Assembly (NCBI GenBank): GCA_003158195.1
Contig: PMHP01000188.1
Span: 1 to 33,549 of the forward strand
Origin: Vulcanimicrobiota bacterium
GTDB lineage: Bacteria > Vulcanimicrobiota > Vulcanimicrobiia > Vulcanimicrobiales > Vulcanimicrobiaceae
Length of the DNA stretch: 33,549 bases
Reading direction: 5' to 3'
Below are positions 14,274 to 22,940 of the stretch, one piece after another. Position 1 is the stretch's first letter; every line of letters begins with the position of its first letter. Position numbers and translations under genes: made by a program. The notes beneath the pieces are model-generated. The model made no database searches. It saw nothing but the letters and a program-made list of their open reading frames with translations, and was not told where the DNA came from.

Positions 14274-17071
14274 GCGTCTCGGCGGCGCCGCTCTCGACGT
14301 ATCGTCTTCAGTTCACACCGCAATTTCGCTTCGAAGACGCGCGCGCGATCGTGCCGTACCTCGCAGCGCTCGGGGTCGGGTGCGTGTACGCTTCGCCGTA
14401 CTTGAAGGCCCGGCCGGGCAGCACCCACGGCTACGACGTCGTCGATCCGAACGCCCTCAACCCCGAGATTGGAACGCCGGCAGAGCACGCGGCAATGATC
14501 GACGCGGCGCAAGCCGCCGGCCTCGGACATCTGCTCGACTTCGTCCCCAATCACATGGGCATCGGCGGAAGCGAGAATCCGTGGTGGCAAGACGTGCTCG
14601 AGTGGGGCGAGGCCTCGCCGTACGCCGACTATTTCGACATCGATTGGCATCCGTTGCGCGCGGAGATGAGCGGCAAGGTCCTCGTCCCGTTCCTCGGCGA
14701 CTACTACGGCCGCGTTCTCGAGCGCGGCGAGCTCGTGCCGCGTTTCGACGCCGCGAGCGGGGCGTTCGCGATCGCGTACGGCGAGCGGCGTTTCCCGCTA
14801 GCGACGAGATCGTACGCGGCGCTGCTGGCGGTCGCAGCCGGGCGGCTCGACGGGTCGGCATGGCCGCTGCGTGCTTTGGCGGCGGAGTTCGCGGGCGCCT
14901 CGCGCAACCGCGCCATCGAATTGAAAGCGGAGCTTGCGGGCGTCGCGCGCGAGCCGGCGACCGCCGCGGCGATCGAAGCGGCGCTGTCGACGGTTCGTGT
15001 CGGCGACGGGCCGGCCGCCGTCGACCGGCTCGACAAGCTCTTGGCCGAACAGCACTACCGCCTCGCGTACTGGCGCGTATCGGCCGACGAGATCAACTAC
15101 CGCCGTTTCTTCGATATCAACGATCTCGCGGGCGTGCGTGTCGAAGACGCTCTGGTTCTTGCCGAGACGCATCGATTCGTCTTCGAGCTAATCGGGTCGG
15201 GCCGCATCCAAGGCCTGCGGATCGACCACGTCGACGGCCTGTTCGATCCCGGCGGCTACTGCGCGCTCCTTCAAGACCGCGCGGAGGCACTGGGTCACCC
15301 GCAATATCTCGTCGTCGAAAAGATTCTCGCGCCCTACGAGCGCCTTCGCGACGATTGGGGGATTGCGGGCACGACCGGCTACGATTTCATGAACCTGGTC
15401 AACGGCCTGTTCGTCGACGACCGGGCCGAACTCGCCTTCGATCGCATCTACCGGCGTTTCGCGGGAATCGGTACGGGCTTCGACCAGTTCGCTTATCGCG
15501 CGAAAAAAGACATCATGCGCACGGCGCTCGCAAGCGAAATCGAAGTGCTGACGACGATGCTCGACCGGATCGCGGAGATGGATCGCCGCTCGAACGACTA
15601 TACCTTCAACGTCCTGCGCGACGCGCTCGGCGAAGTCGTGGCGTCCTTTCCCGTCTACCGGACCTACGTGACCAGCGAAGTTCTCGAAAGTGATGACCGC
15701 AAGTACATCGGTTGGGCGATCGGCGCCGCGCGCAAGCGCAGCGAGCTCGGTGACGAGCTCGTTTTCAGTTTCATCGAAGACGTGCTCACGGTCGCGGCCC
15801 CGGAGCAATCGGCAAACTACGATCGTCGCGAGATCCTTCGGTTCGCGATGAAGTTTCAGCAATACACGAGCCCCGTGATGGCCAAGGCCGTCGAGGACAC
15901 CGCCTTTTACCGGTACGTGCGCCTGGTTTCGCTCAACGAAGTCGGCGGGGATCCGCGCCGCTTCGGGAGGTCGCCGGCGGAGTTCCATCGGGCGAACACC
16001 GAGCGCGCCGAAAGATACCCGCAGACGCTGCTGTCCACCGCGACCCACGATCACAAACGCGGCGAGGATACGCGCACGCGCATCGACGCGCTCTCGGAGC
16101 TGCCCGGGGTGTGGGATCGCGCCATCCGGCGCTGGAATCGCTTGAATGCCCGCCGCAAAGTCGAGGTCGACGGGGCGCCCGCACCGACGGAGAACGACGA
16201 ATACCACCTCTACCAGGTGCTGATCGGCACGTGGCCGGCAAACTGGCTCGGCCCCCCGGGCCCGAGCGCCGCCGAGCGCGCCGCTTACCTCATCCGCATT
16301 TGCGACTATTTGCGCAAGGCGATGCGCGAAGCGAAGTTTCGCACGAGCTGGACGAACCCGAACGTCGCGTACGAAGAAGCCGCGTTGAATTTCGCACGGG
16401 CGATCCTCGACGACGAGCGCGAGACGCCGTTCCTGCGCGAGCTGCGTGAGCTCGCTTGGGAGTGCGCGACGATTGGCGCGGTGTCGAGCCTAGCTCAGAC
16501 GACACTGAAGCTAACGTGTCCCGGCGTGCCGGACATCTATCAAGGTTGTGAGTTCTGGGATCTGTCACTCGTCGATCCCGATAACCGCAGCCGCGTCGAC
16601 TACCCACTGCGCGCGCGCACGATCGAGGCTTTCCGCGAGCGCGTCGAGCGCGGCGAAAGCGCGGCGCTCGCGCGCGAACTCGTCGACACGTGGCACGACG
16701 GGCGCGTAAAAGCCTATGCCACCTGGCGTCTTCTGCATTTGCGCCGCGAACGCAGCCGGACGTTCGGCCGCCAAGGCGGATACACGACCCTCGAAACGAG
16801 CGGCTCGCGCGCCGAGCACCTCGTCGCGTTCGCGCGCGACGACGTCGTGGTGGTCGCGCCGCGCCTCGTGCGCCGTCTCCTCGAACACCTCGACTCGCCG
16901 AAGCTCGTTTTCACCGACGAACGGATCGTCTTGAATCCCGGCGCTCCACGAACCTACACCGATCGCTTCACAGGCGCCGCGCACTCCGCTAAAATCGACG
17001 CCGAAGCCCCCTTTCTCGAGGCCCGCGAGCTCTTTGCGGACTTCCCGGTCGCCGTGCTCGAGCCGGCTTGA
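14270..17071 (+). CDS. treY: Malto-oligosyltrehalose synthase TreY
   Basis: This 933-residue GH13 enzyme turns the reducing end of a maltooligosaccharide into an alpha,alpha-1,1 linkage by intramolecular transglucosylation. Landmarks are the start STYRLQF, GYDVVDP, DFVPNHMG, nucleophile Asp319 in LRIDHVDGL, Glu350 in VVEKIL, and Asp594 in THDHKRGED. The GTG at 14270 overlaps the treZ stop (GTGA), fits the family N-terminus and is preferred. Another in-frame GTG at 14246 would add eight residues. Convergent with the MFS gene, with an 18-bp palindrome between. Confidence 0.96.
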   Translation: MSVSAAPLSTYRLQFTPQFRFEDARAIVPYLAALGVGCVYASPYLKARPGSTHGYDVVDPNALNPEIGTPAEHAAMIDAAQAAGLGHLLDFVPNHMGIGGSENPWWQDVLEWGEASPYADYFDIDWHPLRAEMSGKVLVPFLGDYYGRVLERGELVPRFDAASGAFAIAYGERRFPLATRSYAALLAVAAGRLDGSAWPLRALAAEFAGASRNRAIELKAELAGVAREPATAAAIEAALSTVRVGDGPAAVDRLDKLLAEQHYRLAYWRVSADEINYRRFFDINDLAGVRVEDALVLAETHRFVFELIGSGRIQGLRIDHVDGLFDPGGYCALLQDRAEALGHPQYLVVEKILAPYERLRDDWGIAGTTGYDFMNLVNGLFVDDRAELAFDRIYRRFAGIGTGFDQFAYRAKKDIMRTALASEIEVLTTMLDRIAEMDRRSNDYTFNVLRDALGEVVASFPVYRTYVTSEVLESDDRKYIGWAIGAARKRSELGDELVFSFIEDVLTVAAPEQSANYDRREILRFAMKFQQYTSPVMAKAVEDTAFYRYVRLVSLNEVGGDPRRFGRSPAEFHRANTERAERYPQTLLSTATHDHKRGEDTRTRIDALSELPGVWDRAIRRWNRLNARRKVEVDGAPAPTENDEYHLYQVLIGTWPANWLGPPGPSAAERAAYLIRICDYLRKAMREAKFRTSWTNPNVAYEEAALNFARAILDDERETPFLRELRELAWECATIGAVSSLAQTTLKLTCPGVPDIYQGCEFWDLSLVDPDNRSRVDYPLRARTIEAFRERVERGESAALARELVDTWHDGRVKAYATWRLLHLRRERSRTFGRQGGYTTLETSGSRAEHLVAFARDDVVVVAPRLVRRLLEHLDSPKLVFTDERIVLNPGAPRTYTDRFTGAAHSAKIDAEAPFLEARELFADFPVAVLEPA

Positions 17072-17080
17072 AGCCGTTGT

Positions 17081-17098
17081 GATTTGCCTAGGCAAATC
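17081..17098. terminator. Perfect 18-bp palindrome between convergent treY and MFS genes
   Basis: GATTTGCCTAGGCAAATC is fully self-complementary and occupies most of the 34-base gap between two convergent stops. As RNA it could form a 7-bp stem with a CUAG loop from either strand. There is no T-run, so a bidirectional terminator role is only inferred from position. Confidence 0.4.
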
Positions 17099-17105
17099 GT
17101 CCTGC

Positions 17106-18401
17106 TTACGGCGGAAGCTGTTCGCCGCGCGTCTCCAATGCGAGCGGTATCAAGAGCAAACCGAGCCCGAACGCGATTGCGGTGAGCGCGATCGGCGTCC
17201 CGAGCGTTCCCATGCCGCGTACCATTGCCGCGACTGCGAAGTTGATGCCCGCGCCGATGAAGCGGCCGGCCGACGTGCAGAACGCAAATGCCGTCGCGCG
17301 CACGGAGGTCTCGTACTGTTCCGGAAGCCAGAGGCTGAACAGCGCGAAATTCCCGCCCGCGAAACCGAGGAAGAACAGCGCGGCGATGAACGGAAAAAGA
17401 CCACTCGGCAAATAGAAGAATACACCGAAGCAGAGGACGATCATGATCGCCATGCCGGCGAAGTACGCGGCGAGCGCCGCACGGCGCCCTATCCGCTCGG
17501 CAAGCACGGGAGCGAACAAACAGCCCAGAATCGTTCCAACCGAAAGGATCGCGGTTCCCAGGGAAGCGAGCTTGATCGCGCCCGGTTTGCCGTATCCGGC
17601 TGCTTTGGCGAGTTGCTGGATCGCGGTCGGCTCGTAGACGGCGCCCGCCCAGAGCCCGATGATCGCGACCGTTAAGAGTCCTGCGTTCACGAGCGTCCGT
17701 TTGCGATACACGGGCGAGAAGATTTCCGCAAGCGGGCGATGGCGCGGAGCGTCGGAAGCGGCGGCGACCCAGCGTTTGGGTTCTTGGACGCGCAGCAACG
17801 TCGCGATCGACAGGATCACGGGGATGAGTCCGACCGCAAACATCGCGCGCCAGCCGTAGTGCGCGCCGATCGTGAAGTTCGCCGCGGCGGCGAGGAAGAA
17901 TCCGGCGTAATAGCCGGTCTGCAGGTATCCCGCACCATTCTTGCGCCGGTCCTCGGGCCATGCTTCGGCGACATACGTTCCCGCCATCGCCCATTCACCG
18001 CCGATGCCGATACCGGCGAGAAAACGAAAGAACCCGAGCTCCCAAACGTTTTGCGACAACGCCGCGGCGCCGGTAAAAACCGCAAAAACGGCGATCGTCA
18101 ACGCGAGGGTCCGCGTTCGGCCGAAACGATCGGCAACCGGACCCCAGATGAACGACATGCCCCAACCGGCGAGGAAAAGCGCGAACAGAATCGAGCCGAC
18201 CACCGCGACGTCGGCCGGTGCGGCGGAATAGCCCGAATTCGGAAGCAGTTCGGTAAGCGCCGGGGTCAGCACCAGCGCGTAGATGAACGAGTCCATGCCG
18301 TCGAGCGTCCAACCGCCCCAGGCGGCCCAAAAGCCGAGAATTTGCTGGCGGTTAAGCGGTGTCTTTGCGGGCTTCGCAAGAACGCCGATGGCTGAGGACA
18401 T
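17106..18401 (-). CDS. MFS transporter, SHS-like; probable malonate or monocarboxylate carrier
   Basis: This 431-residue protein has 12 predicted membrane segments, the GxxxDRFGRT loop after the second segment and the GIGIGGEW motif of acid/sugar-type MFS proteins. It resembles the SHS (lactate/sialate) group. The ATG at 18401 has a GGGGGTGGT ribosome site; the longer frame to 18485 adds non-hydrophobic residues. The gene lies 80 bases after the malonate regulator on the same strand. Its promoter (-35 TTGTTT, -10 TACCAT) is preceded by a LysR box matching that of mdcA at the same distance. I infer that it imports malonate, since the mdc operon lacks MdcL/M or MdcF. Confidence 0.85.
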   Translation of the reverse strand: MSSAIGVLAKPAKTPLNRQQILGFWAAWGGWTLDGMDSFIYALVLTPALTELLPNSGYSAAPADVAVVGSILFALFLAGWGMSFIWGPVADRFGRTRTLALTIAVFAVFTGAAALSQNVWELGFFRFLAGIGIGGEWAMAGTYVAEAWPEDRRKNGAGYLQTGYYAGFFLAAAANFTIGAHYGWRAMFAVGLIPVILSIATLLRVQEPKRWVAAASDAPRHRPLAEIFSPVYRKRTLVNAGLLTVAIIGLWAGAVYEPTAIQQLAKAAGYGKPGAIKLASLGTAILSVGTILGCLFAPVLAERIGRRAALAAYFAGMAIMIVLCFGVFFYLPSGLFPFIAALFFLGFAGGNFALFSLWLPEQYETSVRATAFAFCTSAGRFIGAGINFAVAAMVRGMGTLGTPIALTAIAFGLGLLLIPLALETRGEQLPP

Positions 18402-18440
18402 ACCACCCCCACGGATCGGAAAGCGGATAACGCTGGCGCG

Positions 18441-18470
18441 ATGGTAGCTCGTCGAAGGGCTTTGAAACAA
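18441..18470 (-). promoter_or_regulatory. Predicted promoter of the MFS transporter gene
   Basis: On the minus strand, -35 TTGTTT (18465-18470) and -10 TACCAT (18441-18446) are 18 bases apart. The predicted RNA start is near 18434, 33 bases before the ATG. The LysR box at 18490-18508 would be centred near -65, the usual recognition position for LysR activators. The mdcA promoter has the same layout. Confidence 0.5.
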
Positions 18471-18481
18471 GAAACTTTCCT

Positions 18482-19387
18482 TCACTTTTCGTTACGCTGC
18501 ACGTAACGAACGCCGGCGTTCAGGAAAGCGCGCAGCGCGGCATGCTGGTTCTGCGCCGTCAAGTGCGCGATCCCGACCGTCCGCGTCGTCGGCACCGTCT
18601 CGCGCAACGGCACGCGCACGACCCGGCGCCCACCGTGATCGGCGATCAGCTCCGGCAAAACGGCAACCGCAAGCCCCGCCCCGACGAAGCCTTCGACGGT
18701 AAAGATGTCGCCCGCGTTAAACGCGATGTGCGGTACGAAGCCGGCCCGCGCGCACGCTTCAAGCATAAAGCGGCGCGTGCCGAATCCTTCGCGCAGCGCG
18801 GCGAACGGACGGCTGCGAACCTCGCGAAGATCGATGCGCGCGCGCCGGGCGAGCGGGTCGCCGGCGGGCACGCTCAAGCGAAAATGCTCCGTAAAAAGCG
18901 GGAAGACCGAGACGTCGGGGAGCGACGGGAGCGGCGCGACGCAGACGGCGTCGAGCGTCCCCGAGAGCAGCGCGTCGACCAGCTCGTCCGTTGCGCCGTG
19001 GCGAAGCTCGACGCGAAGCTTCGGTTCGCGCTCGAGCACGTCGGCCACAAGGTCGGGAAGCACCCGCAGCCCGAGCGAGTACATGTAGCCGATCCGCAAC
19101 ACGTGGCGCTCGCGCCCGGCCGCCACGAGCACCGCATCGATCGCGTCGCTGCGCGCCCGAATCACCCGCGCCGCTTGATCGGCGAGAATGCGCCCCGCGT
19201 GAAGCAGCCGAACCCGCCGCCCGTCGCGGCGGACGAGAGGAACGCCCAGGCGGCTTTCCAGCGCTCGAACCGTGCGTTGGACGGCCGGAACGCTCAAATC
19301 GAGGGCCTCGGCGGCTCGGCCCAGATGCTCGAGTTCCGCGAAGGCCAAGAAAACCTCGAGATCGTGAAAGCTTACCTCTTCGCCCAT
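18482..19387 (-). CDS. mdcR: LysR-type regulator of malonate use (MdcR-like)
   Basis: This 301-residue LysR protein has a winged helix-turn-helix at about residues 5-65 (FLAFAELEHLGRAAEALDLS, then AVQRTVRALE) and an effector domain of two alpha/beta lobes from about 95. It is divergent from mdcA with 78 bases between. A CGTTACG-type dyad lies 13-31 bases upstream of its own start, so binding there could both activate mdcA and repress mdcR. A second, better dyad overlaps the end of this gene, upstream of the MFS gene. The name MdcR rests on this context; the effector (malonate) is inferred. Confidence 0.85.
   Translation of the reverse strand: MGEEVSFHDLEVFLAFAELEHLGRAAEALDLSVPAVQRTVRALESRLGVPLVRRDGRRVRLLHAGRILADQAARVIRARSDAIDAVLVAAGRERHVLRIGYMYSLGLRVLPDLVADVLEREPKLRVELRHGATDELVDALLSGTLDAVCVAPLPSLPDVSVFPLFTEHFRLSVPAGDPLARRARIDLREVRSRPFAALREGFGTRRFMLEACARAGFVPHIAFNAGDIFTVEGFVGAGLAVAVLPELIADHGGRRVVRVPLRETVPTTRTVGIAHLTAQNQHAALRAFLNAGVRYVQRNEK
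18490..18508. promoter_or_regulatory. mdcR box: LysR-type box, MFS side (perfect dyad)
   Basis: CGTTACG, five bases, CGTAACG: a perfect 7-bp dyad that contains GTT-N11-AAC, the T-N11-A form of LysR sites. It lies within the last codons of mdcR. On the MFS sense strand it is exactly 19 bases before the -35 TTGTTT. Confidence 0.6.
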
Positions 19388-19399
19388 CGCCGAAAAATT

Positions 19400-19418
19400 C
19401 GTTACGCCGGACGCAACT
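19400..19418. promoter_or_regulatory. mdcR box: LysR-type box, mdcR-mdcA intergenic
   Basis: CGTTACG, five bases, CGCAACT: the left half matches the box at 18490-18508 and the right half differs at two positions. It contains GTT-N11-AAC. The box ends exactly 19 bases before the proposed mdcA -35 (TTGCTT, 19438-19443). Confidence 0.6.
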
Positions 19419-19437
19419 ACCGTTGAGCTCGATAATG

Positions 19438-19467
19438 TTGCTTCGCCGCGAGCCCGGCCGGTACGAT
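19438..19467 (+). promoter_or_regulatory. Predicted promoter of the mdc operon
   Basis: -35 TTGCTT (19438-19443) and -10 TACGAT (19462-19467) with an 18-base spacer mirror the MFS promoter. RNA would start near 19474, beside the second ATG of mdcA (19475), giving a nearly leaderless message. A GATAAT at 19431-19436 is an alternative -10, but would put the LysR box at about -34. Confidence 0.4.
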
Positions 19468-21118
19468 GGTGGAAATGCTCGCGCTCGAAGGTCGCTGGAA
19501 CTCACGTGCCGCCGACAAGGCTGGGCGCCTCGCCTCGATCGCATTCGCACGAAACGGCAAGATTCTCGACGCCGGGCACATCGTCGAGGTGCTGGAACGC
19601 CTCATTCGGCCCGGCGACCGCGTGTGTGTGGAAGGCGACAACCAGAAACAAGCGGACTTTCTCTCCCGCAGTCTGGCCGCGGTCGACCCCGAGCGCGTCC
19701 ACGACGTGCACCTCGTGCTCTCGGTGCTCGGACGGCCGGAGCACATCGATCTCTTCGAACGCGGCATCGCGCGGAAAGTCGACTTTTCGTTTTCCGGTCC
19801 GCAGAGTTTGCGGCTCGCGCAACTCGTCGAAGACGGGCGCGTCGAAATCGGCGCGATTCATACGTATCTGGAACTTTTCGGCCGGTACTTCGTCGATCTC
19901 ACGCCGAACGTCGCGCTCGTCGCCGCCGATTCGGCCGACGCCGCCGGCAATCTCTACACCGGCGCAAATACGGAGGAAACGCCGACCGTCGTCGAGGCGA
20001 CCGCGTTTCGCAACGGCATCGTGATCGCCCAGGTCAACGAAATCACGGGCGTCCTACCGCGCGTCGACATCCCGGGGTCGTGGGTCGACGCCGTTGTCGT
20101 CGCCGACCGGCCCTACGCGATCGAACCGCTGTTCACGCGCGACCCGGCAGAAATCGACGACGTCGCGATCCTGATGGCGATGCTGGCGATTCGCGGCGTC
20201 TACGAACCGCATCGCGTCCGGCGCTTGAACCACGGCATCGGATTCGATACGGCCGCAATCGAGTTGATCTTGCCGACGTTCGGCGAGTCGCTCGGCCTGC
20301 GCGGTGAGATCTGCACACATTGGGCGCTCAACCCGCATCCCACCTTGATTCCGGCGATTGAAAGCGGCTGGGTCGAAAGCATTCATTGCTTCGGCGGGGA
20401 GCTCGGCATGGAGCGCTACATTGCCGCGCGTTCCGACGTTTTCTTCACGGGTCCCGACGGCTCGCTCCGTTCCAATCGCGCGCTCGCGCAGACGGCCGGC
20501 CTCTATGCGACCGACCTGTTCATCGGATCGACGTTGCAGCTCGATCGGGATGCGAACTCGTCGACGGCCACGCGCGGCCGCATCGCCGGCTTCGGCGGGG
20601 CACCGAACATGGGCAGCGATCCCCATGGCCGCCGCCATGCAAGCGCTGCGTGGCTTGCGCTCGCGCGCGGCGAAGACGGGATTGCGCGCGGGCGCAAAAT
20701 CGTCGTCCAGCTCGTCGAAACCTTTCGCGCGTCGGGCGTGCCGACGTTTGTCGAGCGCTTGGATGCAGCCGACATGGTCGGGAAGGCGGGTTTCGCGATC
20801 GCGCCCGTGATGATTTACGGCGACGACGTCACGCACGTCGTGACCGAAGAGGGCGTCGCGTATCTGTACCGTGCCGCTAACGTCGACGATCGGCGCGCGG
20901 CGCTGGCCGCGATCGCCGGCGTGACGCCGGTCGGCATGGAGCGCAGGCAGGAGCGAACGACGGCGTTGCGCGCGGCCGGGGTCGTCGCGTTTCCCGAAGA
21001 TCTCGGCGTGCGTCGCGGCGATGCGCGGCGCTCGCTCTTGGCGGCGACCTCAATGGCCGACCTCGTGCGCTGGTCGGACGGCCTGTACGATCCGCCGGCC
21101 CGTTTCCGGAGCTGGTGA
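19466..21118 (+). CDS. mdcA: Malonate decarboxylase alpha subunit (acetyl-S-ACP:malonate ACP transferase)
   Basis: This 550-residue protein is full length for MdcA, a CoA-transferase-fold subunit. It exchanges acetyl for malonyl on the ACP thiol, releasing acetate. Conserved-looking stretches include GDNQKQADFLSR, NEITGVLPRVDIPGSWVD, GGELGMERYIAARSDVFFTGPDGS and GGAPNMGSDPHGRRH. The first ATG (19466) lies in the proposed -10 element, so the ATG at 19475, preceded by GGTGGAA, may be the true start, three residues shorter. The stop overlaps the mdcC start. First gene of a seven-gene overlapping operon. Confidence 0.96.
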   Translation: MVEMLALEGRWNSRAADKAGRLASIAFARNGKILDAGHIVEVLERLIRPGDRVCVEGDNQKQADFLSRSLAAVDPERVHDVHLVLSVLGRPEHIDLFERGIARKVDFSFSGPQSLRLAQLVEDGRVEIGAIHTYLELFGRYFVDLTPNVALVAADSADAAGNLYTGANTEETPTVVEATAFRNGIVIAQVNEITGVLPRVDIPGSWVDAVVVADRPYAIEPLFTRDPAEIDDVAILMAMLAIRGVYEPHRVRRLNHGIGFDTAAIELILPTFGESLGLRGEICTHWALNPHPTLIPAIESGWVESIHCFGGELGMERYIAARSDVFFTGPDGSLRSNRALAQTAGLYATDLFIGSTLQLDRDANSSTATRGRIAGFGGAPNMGSDPHGRRHASAAWLALARGEDGIARGRKIVVQLVETFRASGVPTFVERLDAADMVGKAGFAIAPVMIYGDDVTHVVTEEGVAYLYRAANVDDRRAALAAIAGVTPVGMERRQERTTALRAAGVVAFPEDLGVRRGDARRSLLAATSMADLVRWSDGLYDPPARFRSW

Positions 21119-21408
21119 TGCAGCGCATCGTCGTCGAACGCTCCGGCGGAGTTCCGGTAACAAAACGCGCGCACGTCGGAGCCGTCGCCTCGGGGAATCT
21201 CGAAGTGCTCTGCGAGCCGCCGGCGGAAGCGCGCGCGACGATCGTCGTGTCGACGAGCGTCGACGGCTTCGAGCCGGTCTGGCGGGCCACACTCGAACGG
21301 TTCCTCGAGCGCTACCCGATCGCCGCCGCAATCGAGATCAACGATTTTGGCGCGACCCCCGCAATGGTGTCGCTGCGGCTCGAGCAGGCTCTGGAGCTCG
21401 CGCGATGA
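21118..21408 (+). CDS. mdcC: Malonate decarboxylase acyl carrier protein (delta subunit)
   Basis: This 96-residue protein carries the 2'-(5''-phosphoribosyl)-3'-dephospho-CoA group that holds acetyl or malonyl during turnover. Counting from the ATG at 21118, the serine of the SGNLEVL motif is residue 25, the position I recall for the Klebsiella carrier serine. This supports that start over the GTG at 21115. GGAG lies 6 bases before the ATG. Start and stop overlap mdcA (TGATG) and mdcD (ATGA). Confidence 0.93.
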   Translation: MQRIVVERSGGVPVTKRAHVGAVASGNLEVLCEPPAEARATIVVSTSVDGFEPVWRATLERFLERYPIAAAIEINDFGATPAMVSLRLEQALELAR

Positions 21409-22166
21409 CCCCGACCGCCCTGCGCCGCTCCTACGTCGAGTCGACGCCGCGCGAACGGATTGCGGCGCTCGCCGATCCCGGCTCGTTTCGCGAGATTCTC
21501 GATCCGTTCGCGCGCTGCAGTTCGCCGTATCTGGCGGAGCAGGGCGTGGTCGCACAGCGAGACGACGGCGTCGTCGTGGGCCGCGCGCTCCTGGGGGGCC
21601 GCGACGTCGCTGCCGTCGCGGTCGACGGCCGCTTCTTGGGCGGTTCCATCGGAGAAATCGGCGGCGCGAAGATCGCGCGCGTGCTCGAGCGCGCGCGTGA
21701 CGGCGCGTTCCTGCTGTTGGATACGGGCGGTATCCGTCTTCAGGAAGCCAATCTTGGATTGCTTGCGATCGCGGAGATTTGCGATGCCATCGTGGCCCTG
21801 CGGGAGCGCGCACCGGTCGTTGCAGTCGTTGCCGGTCGCGTCGGATGTTACGGTGGGATGAGCGTCGCGGCCGCGCTCTGCTCGCAGATCATCATGAGTC
21901 CGGTCGGGCGATTCGGCCTCAACGGGCCCGAGGTCGTCGAACAAGAAGCCGGCATCGAAGAACTGGACGCACGCGACCGTCCGGCGATCTGGCAGGCGAC
22001 GGGCGGCGTGCGCAGGGTCGAGCAAGGGCACGCGGACGTCTTGGTTGAGGACGATCTCGACGAGCTTGCGCGCGCGCTGCGCGATGCGTTCCGGGCGAGC
22101 CCGAATCGCGAACGTCTTTCGCTCGAGCGTCTGAGAAATCGCTTCGCGCAAGAAGCGCCGAGGTGA
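21405..22166 (+). CDS. mdcD: Malonate decarboxylase beta subunit
   Basis: This 253-residue crotonase-fold subunit, with MdcE, decarboxylates malonyl-S-ACP to acetyl-S-ACP. Features seen are GGSIGEIGGAKIARVLERA, LLLDTGGIRLQEANLGLLAIAEI and AGRVGCYGGMSVAAALC, where Gly-rich turns suit an oxyanion hole. The ATG at 21405 overlaps the mdcC stop and has GGAG eight bases upstream. The longer frame from 21021 is shadow sequence over mdcA. Confidence 0.95.
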   Translation: MTPTALRRSYVESTPRERIAALADPGSFREILDPFARCSSPYLAEQGVVAQRDDGVVVGRALLGGRDVAAVAVDGRFLGGSIGEIGGAKIARVLERARDGAFLLLDTGGIRLQEANLGLLAIAEICDAIVALRERAPVVAVVAGRVGCYGGMSVAAALCSQIIMSPVGRFGLNGPEVVEQEAGIEELDARDRPAIWQATGGVRRVEQGHADVLVEDDLDELARALRDAFRASPNRERLSLERLRNRFAQEAPR

Positions 22167-22939
22167 GGGGCGCGATCTGGGCTCGGGCGTTGCTCGAAGG
22201 CGCTCGCGCCGCCGGCGGCTTCCCCGAATCGGTTGTCGTCCGGGACGGGACGATCGCCGGGCAAGCGTATCGCGCGATCGCCGTGGTTCCACATTCCGGC
22301 GCGCGATTTCCGCGCGCGCGCGCGGGCGAGTTTGGACTCGACGAGGGCATCGGAGTCGCCGAAGCGGTGCGCGACGCGCCACCCGATGCCGCGATCGTTT
22401 CGATCGTCGACGTCCCCGGCCAAGCGTTCGGGCGCCGAGAGGAAGCCGCCGGGCTGCACCTCAGTCTCGCGGCGGCGGTCGAGGCGTACATCGGCGAACG
22501 CCGCCGCGGGCGCCAGCTCTTTAGCCTTATCGTCGGGAAGGCGATTTCCGGCGCGTTCCTCGCCCACGGCATGCAATCGGGATGGATCGGCGCGCTCGAC
22601 GATGGCGGCATCGAGGTTCACGTGATGCCGGCAGCGTCGGTCGCGCGCGTCACGCGTTCGAGCGACGATGAAGTCGCGCGCATCGCAACCGTCGTGCCGG
22701 CGACGGCTCGCGATGTCGCGACGTTCGCGCGTTTTGGTGCGCTCGACGCCGTCTTTGACGTCGCCGATCCGCTCGCACCGGCAGCCGGCGAGATCGAACG
22801 GGTGCGGACCGCGATCGACCGCGCGCGACGCGCGCAACTCGGTACGCGAGCACCGGTGGAACGCCTTCAATCACCGGCGGCCCACGCACACCGCGCGCTC
22901 GCGCGTGAGGTGCGGCGCCGCGTCGACCAGGCGTGGTGA
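22163..22939 (+). CDS. mdcE: Malonate decarboxylase gamma subunit
   Basis: This 258-residue partner of MdcD in the malonyl-S-ACP decarboxylase is also of crotonase/carboxyltransferase type. Recognisable parts are the VDVPGQAFGRREEAAGLHLSLAAAVEAY helix and GKAISGAFLAHGMQSGWI, with its Gly-Ala turn. The start is GTG at 22163, overlapping the mdcD stop by four bases. The C-terminal 35 residues are Arg/Ala-rich. Confidence 0.93.
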   Translation: MRGAIWARALLEGARAAGGFPESVVVRDGTIAGQAYRAIAVVPHSGARFPRARAGEFGLDEGIGVAEAVRDAPPDAAIVSIVDVPGQAFGRREEAAGLHLSLAAAVEAYIGERRRGRQLFSLIVGKAISGAFLAHGMQSGWIGALDDGGIEVHVMPAASVARVTRSSDDEVARIATVVPATARDVATFARFGALDAVFDVADPLAPAAGEIERVRTAIDRARRAQLGTRAPVERLQSPAAHAHRALAREVRRRVDQAW

Positions 22940-22940
22940 G

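Noticed and set aside
14197-15693. Open frame of 498 codons on the plus strand overlapping treY
   Set aside because: Arg-rich shadow of TreY in another frame; no ribosome site or domain.
18490-18508. CGTTACG dyad as the terminator of mdcR
   Set aside because: It overlaps the last codons of mdcR and is followed by A/G-rich sequence without a T-run; the match to the mdcA-side box favours a regulator site.
19431-19436. GATAAT as the -10 of mdcA
   Set aside because: No good -35 at 16-18 bases upstream, and the LysR box would be centred near -34; kept only as an alternative.
21021-21404. N-terminal extension of mdcD over mdcA and mdcC
   Set aside because: The extension is Arg-rich and overlaps two certain genes; an ATG with ribosome site at 21405 gives the normal MdcD length.
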